DNA of 64,000 nucleotides from Brachionus koreanus. Taxonomy: Eukaryota > Rotifera > Eurotatoria > Ploima > Brachionidae. The translations under genes and the position numbers were made by a program. Below are positions 54,960 through 64,000 of this stretch, in pieces. The stretch is from assembly GCA_016987375.1 (NCBI GenBank), contig PJRA01000274.1, positions 754,263-818,262 of the forward strand, given 5' to 3'. The notes under the pieces were generated by a model. That model did no database searches and was not told the DNA's origin. It worked only from the letters and a program-made list of their open reading frames with translations. The first letter of the stretch is position 1. The number at the start of each line of letters is the position of its first letter.

Positions 54960-57900
54960 TAATTGATATTTTTTATTTTAAAAAAATTGGCAAAAAATGA
55001 ATGTTAATTAGGCTCTAAAAGCTTAATTTAAAAATAATTAATCTTTAAATAAGTAATTTGAGAAACTAATCCGGTAAATTAGGCAAAGCGTTACTAAAAT
55101 TTAAGAAAATTTATTTGTCCTAGCATCCTATTTTCAAAAGGATTAAATAAGAAATATTAGAAAAATCAAATCGAATAAGCTCTACTAAAACAATTTTTTT
55201 TCTTTATATACAAATGTTTAAAGGAATATTTTAACATTCAACAATAGGAGAAATTAAACTCGATCGAATGCTAGTTTTAATTATAATATTTATTGCCTTG
55301 TTAGTGCTGTAATGTCTGATGTAATTTCGAAAATGCAGCAAACAGCAAACTGGTAAATTTCACATGAACAGAAAATATTTCATGTTGATTTCAAGCATAA
55401 TAAGTATGCTTATTAATTAAAATTAGGGAGAAAATAATAAATTAATTTCCGGTTTTTTCTCTATTATCAACAAAGAATCAACACCCTTAAGCGAGAAACA
55501 CAATGAAAAAAAAAATTTTGTCTATAAACCAAACACTTTTTTGATTGACTTAAAATCAAAACTTGTTTTGAAGACAATTTTTTGCCAAGTTTAAAAATTT
55601 CAGCATTTTTATTTCAATAAATCAAATTTCAGCCAAAACAAAACCTTTTTTATATTCAATTGGCAAAATGTTTTAAAGCAAAATGAATATTTACTTAACG
55701 CTAAAAACTGAAATATTTCTTTGAATAAAAGAATAAACTTTTCGAATAATTTTTGATTAATAGCTTGATGAGGTACCATAAATTAATTCAAAAAAGCTTT
55801 GTATAAAGTAAACCAAAGAATAATATTCTCTTATATTAAATGCTATCTGGCGTTTATGATGTTTCGACGCTAAGAATTAGTTTATCTTAAGCAGTATTTA
55901 ATTAAGCTGGAAGAATGTTTTAAAAATAAGATAAATTACGTGTTTAATGACTCCAAATACTGAATTCACTGTTTGTAAAACAATTTAGTAATTAATATTT
56001 GATAGAAGCTTTTAAGAAAATTTAGAAAAATAAAATAATTCCAAATTTAGACTTGAGAATGAATTTAAAGAAAACTTGAGCTCATGAACTGTATTATTTC
56101 AAAATTCTTTTATCATAATCAAAAGAAAAATTTCCATGAATTTTCCCAACTAAAATGTTTGAAAATACTAGTCAAAAAAAAATTTTAAATGCCTAATAAT
56201 CTACTTTTTATTCTTAAATTTTGCGTGGTAGAATTGAAATGTTTCATCAAAATTTCCATTTGAATAAGGCTCTAAAATTTAAATAAGACGCTGTAAATGA
56301 ATTTTGCCTCCTGTTTTTAGCTTGAAATAAGCAAAGTTGCTTAGCATCCAATTTTGGTTTACATTTATAATTAGATGTTTTATCAAATATTAAAACAACT
56401 ACAAAATTTAAAAATCCATTTAAACCGTGACTCTTTTAAATGATTATAACTCAAAAAATGTTTAAAAATTCAAAAATTAAAGTTAATTAAACCTTTTTTG
56501 AATTAAATAAAAAAAAAGAATAAAAATGTAATAATATTTATTAAAATTCTGGTTGTTGCTGTTAATTGCTCTAAATTATATAGCACTTTTCTTATTTATT
56601 TCATTTTAAATTAAATAAAAAAAAAAGAAAAATTCCAAGCTTCAAATGCTTTTAAATGTTTTAAATAAATTTCAAGTATGTAAAAATATTGTTTAATAAT
56701 GCTACTTATAACAAAAATAGAAGAAAAAATTTCCAAAACAATCTAAATGAGGTTTATTTATTTTATTAATCTTTAATAAAATTCTGTATAATTGATTCTG
56801 ATTTTAATGATTTTATAATACTTTATATTATTATTTAAATATCAAAATATATATTAATAAAAGAATGAATAAAAATTTTTAATCATATTAAATAAAATTA
56901 TCTCAAAAAATGTCATATTTTCAAATATTTTACAAAATTAACGTTACAGATGTGTTAAATTATTTAAAAAAAAAGCCTTATTATTTTATTTAATTAAATT
57001 AAACTTCGGCTACATTTAAAAGGCAAAACTCTGGAAATTTTTCTGTTTATTTTGCTAAATTATTTCTTTGATTAACTAATATAATCCTTGAATTTTAACT
57101 TTTTGAATATTAATTTAATAACTTCTCTGATTTACATTTCAAAGCAAGCTTGAGTTTTTATTAGAATTAAATGAGTTATTGAAAAATTAATTAGAACTTT
57201 TAAAGTCATCAATATAATTAATCAAAATGAATTAAAATTAATTATTTTGATAAATTAAATTCCCAACTCTAATAAATTAACAAGAGTAATTCTATTTTTC
57301 AGGACAAATGAGCTAATTTTTAATTTTTACCTTAAAAATAACATTTTCAATTATTTTTTGCCGCAGAAAATTATGTGAAACACATAAAAACTTTATAAAA
57401 TGATTTTAAGATAAAAAAAAATAGGTAATTTTTCATTTATCTTAAAAATATATTGATTAAAAAAATATATAACATAGGATGAAAACTAGGTAGCACAGTA
57501 TTATAAAATTAAAATACAAAAATTATTCTTTTTAAATTTTTAAAAAATGCAAAATCCTTTGGTTATTCTTAAAGTATTTTTTCTTATGTAAAAAAGGCAA
57601 AGACGAAAAATAATAAGATAAAACATTAATAAGATTAATAATATGATTATTTATTTGAAATTCTATAAAATAAATGAAAGCAAAGCATCTTTTTTAAATC
57701 AAAAAGGTGCAACAAAAAGAATTTATTTGTGTTTTTATTTCACAATGCCAGGTACCCCTAGGAATAAACCCGATTTTAAAACAAAAATTAAAAAAATGGT
57801 AGAACATTTTGAATCTTAAGTTTTCAAGACTCATATCAAAACTGTAAAGTAAATACTTTAATATTATTAGGATCTTGTATCATTCGTTGGAAATAATTTT

Positions 57901-58261
57901 TTTATTTATAAAATAATTTAGGAAAAGTTATTTCCATGGTAGTTCTGAATGGCGTCGCCTTAATTTGAGCCTTAATGATTGCAATATGATAATATTATCA
58001 AATATTATATTCTTTTTTATCATTTATATAATATTTATCAAATATATGTGCACAATTATAGAATAAAATAAATATTTATTTTGTAATTACATTGTTAAAT
58101 TAAATCTACTAAGAGTTCGATCTGTTCAAGATTGAATCAAAGGGGGTTTTATAGTTTAAATTGTTTCTAAATGAGCTTTGAAGTAGGAAGCCAAAAGTCA
58201 AAAAATTTTGAATCTTTTTAAACCTAATTTATCAATAAAAAAAAACAATAATTAACTAATC
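54960..58261. other. Intergenic AT-rich region
   Basis: About 3.3 kb upstream of the SLC6 gene. Very AT-rich; no supported gene, RNA or element. Confidence 0.45.
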
Positions 58262-58670
58262 TTCAAAATATAAATCGTTATGATTAGTAAGATGCCGTCC
58301 TTTAAGAAAATGAGCCATTGAGCGAAAAATATGATAATTAGAAGGAGAAAGATATGAGCTATATACTAGATGAAGAAGTTCGATTCCTTCGTGCTCTTCT
58401 ATTTTTTGCATTTGTTCATTTGTTCTAGGTCTAGTTTTATTTTAAAAAAAAAAACAAATCTAGCTTTACTTTGATCAAAGAAGGATATCTTTCTTGAAGT
58501 GAAGCATACTTTTGTTCAATTGTTCAGAATAATATTCTGTATTCATAGCCCGGCTGTCTAGAACACGCACATCATCTTCTTTCTCATCACAACTAATGAA
58601 CCATTTAATTAATTTTTTAGTATTTAATAAACAAAGATATATCACTTTGCTTAATTTATTTGTCAAATTA
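58262..58670 (-). mobile_element. Mariner-family transposase remnant
   Basis: The minus strand reads DDVRVLDSRAMNTEYYSEQL and LNKSMLHFKKDILL, then, after an interrupting A/T-rich piece with stops, RTNEQMQKIEEHEGIELLH, LVYSSYLSPSNYHIFRSMAH and FLKGRHLTNHND. The last part corresponds to the conserved HPPYSPDxxPSDYHLFRSM region at the end of mariner transposases, near the third catalytic acid. The DNARPH block is disrupted, so the copy is dead. Confidence 0.7.
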
Positions 58671-60043
58671 TCAAATAGAATTTTTAATTTAATTGTTTTG
58701 TGATATGGATCAATATTAATGTTAATATTATTTTATTTTTCTTAAAAAATAATTTAAGAAAAGTTTTTCTAGTACAGTTCCGAAAAGCAATTCCATGAAA
58801 GTAATTTAATTAAAATGTATATTAACTAGTTAAGCTAAACTTGACCGTAGAATATTAACTAATATTATTTTTATTATTATTTGATAATATTCCATTAAAA
58901 GTATTAACGAAAGAAAAAAAACTAAATTCCTCAAAAAAGAGGCAGAAAGAAAAGACTGATTGAATAAAAGTTGTATCGAATATAAAGTTTTAAAAAATTA
59001 AACTAAAGAAAAAAGAAAATTAAGTCAATCCTTAAATATTTTTAGATAGAAATAAAATTTTATAAAATGGCTTTTGAAAATTAAGCATTTTGTTTTTAAT
59101 TCTAAAAAAAATTTATTAATTATCAGAAAAAAAAATATTTAATAAAATAAAATGTCTATATAACAAAATTTTAAAATTTTTCAAATAATCAGCCGGACCT
59201 CCTACTGTTAGAATTAGTCGATAATTAATACTAGAATTTTTGAAATATTATTAAAAATAAATTTAAAAAGGAAAACATTTAACCCTTTTGTATTTCATCA
59301 AAATTATTTTATTGCATTATTTCAACATTAAGATACAGACCTTATAACAGATTGACATTAAAAGTTCTTAATTTTGTTGTTATTTACAATGTCTTCTAAT
59401 TTAATCTTAATTAGAAATTTAAAAATCAAAATTTTTATCAAAATTGTATCCTGAGTTATTAAAAAAATTAACAACCAAAATAATACTATTTTAAGGCTTT
59501 CATTAATTTTGGTTTAAATTGTATTTATCGCAAAAATACAATAAAGTTTTTTAAATTCTTCATTTAATCTTGTAAATTAAAAAAAAATTTCAAAATTTTT
59601 ACATTTTTCAAATTCACTTTGATACAAAGCAAAATAAATCGAATTTATATTCAATAAAAAAAAATTAAAAAAAAAACAATAATTTTTTGTCGTTTTTATG
59701 TCTTAATTTAGGTTCACATGAAATAATTTTACAAAGCTAAGCTTAATTAAATTTAGTAAAAATAATAATTGAAAATAAACTGGTCTGATACAAACAAATA
59801 AAAAATATCACGTTCTCAAAAATTATTTAGCAGCAAATTTTTCAGATAATTTAAATAATACTATTGATAAATAAAAAAAAAATAAGAAAATTATATTTAA
59901 TTCAATTTCTTTAATTAACAAAAGCACGATACAATATGCTTAAGTAATTTTTTCATACTATATTTATCGAAATGTCTTAATGCTTAAAATTTTATTTTAC
60001 TGAAGCAATTAAAAAGCTTATTTTCAAGAGAATTAAAACTAAA
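58671..60043. other. Intergenic region upstream of SLC45
   Basis: AT-rich, with a third copy of the dispersed repeat (core ACTTGACCGTAGAATATTAA) at about 58842-58880. TTTTCAAG ends 17 bases before the SLC45 start codon. Confidence 0.4.
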
Positions 60044-61822
60044 ATGCCTATGAGTTTTAAATTGCATCATTTAATAAACAAAATCGATGAGTCTGAGCCA
60101 ACTCAAGAAGACTTCAACAATGTTTGTCGTCGAAAGACCAAGCTAGAACTCGTACTACTAAGCCTAGTTGTATTTGGAATTGAAATTTGTTATGCAGCCG
60201 AAACAGCATTTGTATCGCCAATACTTCAAAAAATAGGCATACCCATCGAATATACCACAATGGTTTGGGGACTAAGTCCTATCATTGGCTTTTTAACATG
60301 CCCAATTCTAGGTTCACTATCAGACGACTGTCATTCACGACTTGGCAGACGCAGGCCATTCATTGTACTCTATTCTTTAGGAATCTTAGTTGGTCTGATC
60401 TTAACTGGTTATGGCCACATAATAGGAAGCTTGTTTCCAAATGATTCTGACATAAACCCGTATATTATTATAGTGACTATTATAGGAGTAGTTTTGCTTG
60501 ATTTCGACTGCGATGCTTGCCAAAGTCCAGCTAGAGCATATCTAATAGATGTAAGTCAAGAAGACGATCACTCGATTGGCCTAAGCACATTTACGATAAT
60601 GGCTGGAGCTGGTGGATGCATAGGCTATGTATTAGGCGGAATTCCATGGGATTTTTTAAATCCTGAAACAGATGAAAAAAATTATTTATTTTTCGAAAAT
60701 AATAGTTGGATTAATCAAACTGAAATCGTGACAATGAACGATATCGCTTACACTCACAAACAAATTTTGTTCACAATTGTAGCAATAATATATGTAGTTT
60801 GTGCAATTATAAGTTTGACAAGCTTCAAAGAAATTCCATTAGATTCTTTAAAGACACAAAATAATTTTAAAATGGAAAAATGCATCGATATCTTTGAAGA
60901 AGAAAAATCATGTATATCATATGATGACATTCAAAGTTTAGATCATATGCCTATTATTCAAAAAAATAAGCGGCAAAATAAAACTCAAATGGTCAAAGTT
61001 TATTTAAAATCTATAATTTACATGCCAAATTCTTTACAATGGCTATGTGTAACGCATTTATTCTGCTGGATGGCATTGTTGTGTTATTCATTGTATTTTA
61101 CTGACTTTGTTGGAGAAGAAGTTTTTGGTAATTAATTTGAAAGAATTTAGCTTAAGTTAATATTTTTAATTTTTGAGGCGGTGTTCCATCAGATAAAGAA
61201 AAGAATGATGAATTAAATCAACTTTATGATAATGGAGTACGTATAGGAAGCTTTTGCATGGGACTTTACTCATTATCTTGTTCATTCTATTCTTTTTATT
61301 TAGAAAATTTAATATTTAAATTTGGTAAAAAAAATTAACCAAAATACAAAATTAAAATTAATTCTTAATTTTCAAGACACGAGAAAAGTTTATACATTCA
61401 GTCAACTAATATACTCTTTTGGAATGCTAATACTTGGAATCACAAAATCTAAATTGATGATTGGAATAGCGTCATTAACTGCAGGTATCATGTACTCTTG
61501 TCTGTTTACTATACCATTTATCTTGATTGCGAAATACCATACAAAAGAAAGCGTATATTTTAATGGAAAAATTTTAATTAGATAATCATTTATTTTGCTT
61601 TTTAAGTTTGAATTATTGTCTAATCAAACATCACAGACGAGAGGCTTGGGAACAGATATATCCATTGTTAGTTCAATGGTATTTGTGGCACAATTTTTTT
61701 TATCAGTTTTTATAGGATTTTTAATCAAATTTATTGGAACTAAAACTGTGGTTATTTTTGCCTCTTCCTTTTTTTCATTGTGTGCAATGTTTTCAGCGCA
61801 AAAAATTCATTATTTAGAATAA
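60044..61822 (+). CDS. SLC45-family MFS transporter, 4 exons
   Basis: Major-facilitator transporter of the SLC45 family (proton-linked sugar transporters and the melanosomal protein SLC45A2). Exons 60044-61127, 61178-61324, 61377-61552 and 61607-61822 join to 540 residues. Seen: RRKTKLELVLLSLVVFGIEI followed by CYAAETAFVSPIL (TM1); the family loop DDCHSRLGRRRPFIVLYS between TM2 and TM3 (about 95-112); DCDACQSPARAYLIDV in TM4-5; a long loop about 270-320; and TM7 with WLCVTHLFCWMALL, then FTDFVGEEVFGGGVPSDK. A TRGLGTDISIVSSMVFVAQF segment fits the late RGxGxD motif. The C-terminal tail is short. A DNA copy of the intron 2/exon 3 boundary lies 1.2 kb downstream. Member identity within SLC45 is not resolved. 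Confidence 0.9.
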
Positions 61823-62477
61823 GTGGATATGTAATTTTAAATAAATTTTTTAAATTTGCAAATAAAAGTTTTAATATTAAATTTTTTTCAATAGCCAAAA
61901 AAATTTTATTTTCTTGATTACACTTCTCTAAAAATTTTTAAAGATAGAAGAGTTTCTTTAATAGGTATAATGAAAATTTATGATCAAATTTAATCATCAT
62001 GGTCCAAAATAATTACTGATAAAAGTTTTAAATAGTTTTTTAACTGTGAATTTTACTACAAAAAAAAACTTTTTTTTTATTAAAAATATCCTAATTTAAT
62101 AATGGGTTATATGAATGCAGAATTGCGCAAATTAGTAATTTTTGGCTAAAATATTTTTCTTAGCATTTAAATATGAGTCTGAATTAAAAATTCCACTGAA
62201 TTATAGATTAAAAATCCCTCTTATATCTGTGATTTCTTCTATATAAGTTGAGTAAATGTAGAATTTCAAATAATACCATTTAAAATTTTGAAACAAAATT
62301 TTTTCAAGTTTAATTTATTAACTTATTAGATATCTCTGGTATGACTACTTATTAACTATTACTAATACTAGGATAACCAATTTTGCTTTTAATAAGCATA
62401 TTATCTAATGGTAATCTTTGTAATAGTATCTTTTAAAAATTTCAATTAATTTTGGCGGATCCATTTTTATTGTTTTA

Positions 62478-62632
62478 AATTTAGTAAAACAAATTAACCA
62501 AAATACAAATTTAAATTAATTCTTAATTTTCAAGACACGAGAAAAGTTAATATATTTAGTCAACTAATATACCCTTTTGGAATGCTAATACTTGGAATCA
62601 CAAAATCTAAATTGATGATTTTAATAGCGTGA
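62478..62632 (+). pseudogene. Partial duplicate of SLC45 intron 2 and exon 3
   Basis: About 155 bases repeat 61320-61475 with few differences (shared ATGCTAATACTTGGAATCAC). The copy includes the intron end and acceptor, so it was made at the DNA level. It stops abruptly where exon 3 would continue, and lacks the other exons. Confidence 0.85.
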
Positions 62633-62714
62633 TTATTTTAGAATTTTACATTTTTATTCACTTTTTTTATTATTCTTTCTGTCTTTAATAAAAATAATCA
62701 ATTAATCTTTAAAA

Positions 62715-63570
62715 ATTATTAATTAACAAAGAACATCTGGCAGACTAACAAGCATCACGGTTTTCTTCCATGTAAGAGCATAATGGACGCCGTGATTTAA
62801 GTAATTGATGACTGGAGTATGGCGACTGACAGAAAAGAATATATTCTATCTATATTCTCGACTTCGCTAAAGCCTTCGATTTAGTTGACCACGAAAGACT
62901 TTTAACAAAGCTCGATAGACTACTCCCAAACTACTTAACACCTACTTAACTAACCGCAAGCAGATAGTTAGAATAGATGAACTTGATACACAATGGAAAA
63001 ATGTTGAAGCCGGTGTTATTCAAGAGATCTGTTTATACTATTCATCTCCGACCTCAACAATTATCTACCATCGAGCGCAGAAATTGAAAAATATGCCGAT
63101 GACATATTAGGCTATTTAATTGGTAGAGCCAAAAATAATCTAACCGTTTCTTATCAAACAACTTAAACAACTTGGCTCTAAATCTGATATTCTAGTGACT
63201 GTCTTCAAAAATCTATTTATTAGTCAACTCGATTATAGCAGTCCCGTTTTGATGTTAGCATCCTGCGAAATTAAAGTGCAAATAAAAAGCGTCGAGAACA
63301 AAATTCTGAAAATCATTGGTGTTAGAGATAAGAGATCATTTAGCATCCAAGATGCAAACGAGCGTATCGAATCAATGTGTCTAAAAAAAAGTTTCTAAAT
63401 TGCTTGCCGTACCTTATAACTCAAATATGTCAACCGCTCAAATTCTTTATTCGGGTTTAAAATAAAAAAAGCAAGAACAAATATCTACAAAGATAGCATA
63501 ATACAAAAATGTATACGAACTCTAAGAGATAACTTTGACAAACAAGAACTCTACAGATGAAATAGTCCAT
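62715..63570 (+). mobile_element. LINE reverse-transcriptase remnant with YADD
   Basis: Frames in order: HHGFLPCKSIMDAV, FDFAKAFDLVDHERLLTKLD (motif A with its Asp), LTNRKQIVRIDELDTQWK then NVEAGVIQ, ISDLNNYLPSSAEIEKYADD (the YADD catalytic box), and a C-terminal run SQLDYSSPVLMLAS with NKILKIIGVRDKRSF. Several stops and frameshifts make it non-functional. It is the most complete LINE core in the window. Confidence 0.75.
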
Positions 63571-63697
63571 CATTTAAATAATTAATTTAAAAATTAAGAT
63601 TAAATTTGGATTAGATTTATTTTAAAGATTAATTTACATTTTTGAAAAATCAGAAAATAAAAAAAAAAAACAAAATAACTGAATATTCACAACCAAA

Positions 63698-64000
63698 TTA
63701 GAGTTCATCATTAGTTTGAGAATCAGATGAGCCGGCATTTTCAGAATTTTGTTGATATAATTTTGTCATTATTGGATTAACAATTTCTTCTAACGCTTTC
63801 TTTTGCTCTTTGAAATCGTCAACTTCAGCATCGGAATTTGATTCTAGCCATTTAATTTTCTCGTCAACAGCCGAATTTATTGTTTCCTTCTCGTCTTCTG
63901 ACAATTTATTTCCGAGCTTTTCTTTGTCATTCAATTGATTTTTCAATGAGTAAACATAAGACTCTAATTCGTTTTTAGCCTCTACTTTTTCTTTCACTTT
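63698..64000 (-). CDS. HSPA5: BiP/GRP78 (HSPA5) C-terminal end, partial
   Basis: The last 100 residues of an endoplasmic-reticulum Hsp70. The reading frame runs off the right edge of the window, so the start, ATPase domain and substrate-binding beta domain are not visible. Seen: the C-terminal helical lid ([56 protein letters not shown]) and a Ser/Asn-rich tail ending NDEL, a variant of the KDEL/HDEL retrieval signal. The ER tail separates it from cytosolic and mitochondrial Hsp70s. The stop codon is at 63698-63700. Confidence 0.92.
   Translation of the reverse strand, partial: KVKEKVEAKNELESYVYSLKNQLNDKEKLGNKLSEDEKETINSAVDEKIKWLESNSDAEVDDFKEQKKALEEIVNPIMTKLYQQNSENAGSSDSQTNDEL

Noticed and set aside
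1..64000. CRISPR arrays, bacterial operons, rRNA and tRNA genes
   Set aside because: No regularly spaced direct repeats, ribosome-binding sites or cloverleaf patterns were seen; gene structure is clearly eukaryotic. A tRNA scan could not be run.

Overview
This window looks like nuclear DNA of a small invertebrate animal. It is very AT-rich, its genes are broken by many short introns (mostly about 50-60 bp, GT-AG), and every recognisable gene is a conserved metazoan one. The base composition, short introns and gene density would fit a monogonont rotifer such as Brachionus. That species guess is inference. Exon boundaries given here come from reading splice sites, keeping frame across junctions and comparing with remembered family members; none was checked by alignment.

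Layout. At 762-2462 there are three tandem selenoprotein W genes on the + strand. Each has a 32-base first exon and an in-frame TGA in a Cys-X-X-Sec motif; two have a readable SECIS hairpin in the 3' flank. 3454-6677 and 9564-14437 are two complete tandem paralogues of meckelin (TMEM67), a ciliary transition-zone receptor. 15980-16330 (-) is a small secreted cysteine-containing protein. 19025-26293 (-) is an unusually long intronless HEATR1/UTP10 gene (2422 aa). 28643-30004 is CYHR1/ZFTRAF1 and lies between two inverted copies of a piggyBac-like MITE. 31946-33146 is a seven-exon BEN-domain gene. 35077-35790 is a frameshifted, truncated condensation-like acyltransferase. 37547-38664 is F-actin capping protein alpha and 39233-39935 (-) is DENR. 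42614-49730 is a same-strand cluster of COX6C, AP-3 mu and TBCCD1; the third intron of TBCCD1 holds a GC-rich foldback transposon. 51711-54944 (-) is an SLC6 transporter in eleven exons, 60044-61822 an SLC45 transporter, and 63698-64000 (-) the C-terminal end of BiP/GRP78, running off the window.

The space between genes is AT-rich and holds decayed mobile elements: at least six non-LTR retrotransposon (LINE) remnants, a mariner transposase remnant, several MITE or foldback inverted repeats, and a DNA-level partial duplication of the SLC45 gene. No CRISPR array, rRNA or convincing tRNA was seen. There is one run of seven N at 36819-36825.

The genes do not form one pathway. TMEM67 and TBCCD1 both serve cilia or centrosomes; HEATR1 and DENR serve ribosome production and translation; AP-3 mu and BiP serve the secretory and endosomal system. 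The most notable features are the selenoprotein W triplet, which ordinary gene calling would miss, and the meckelin pair.
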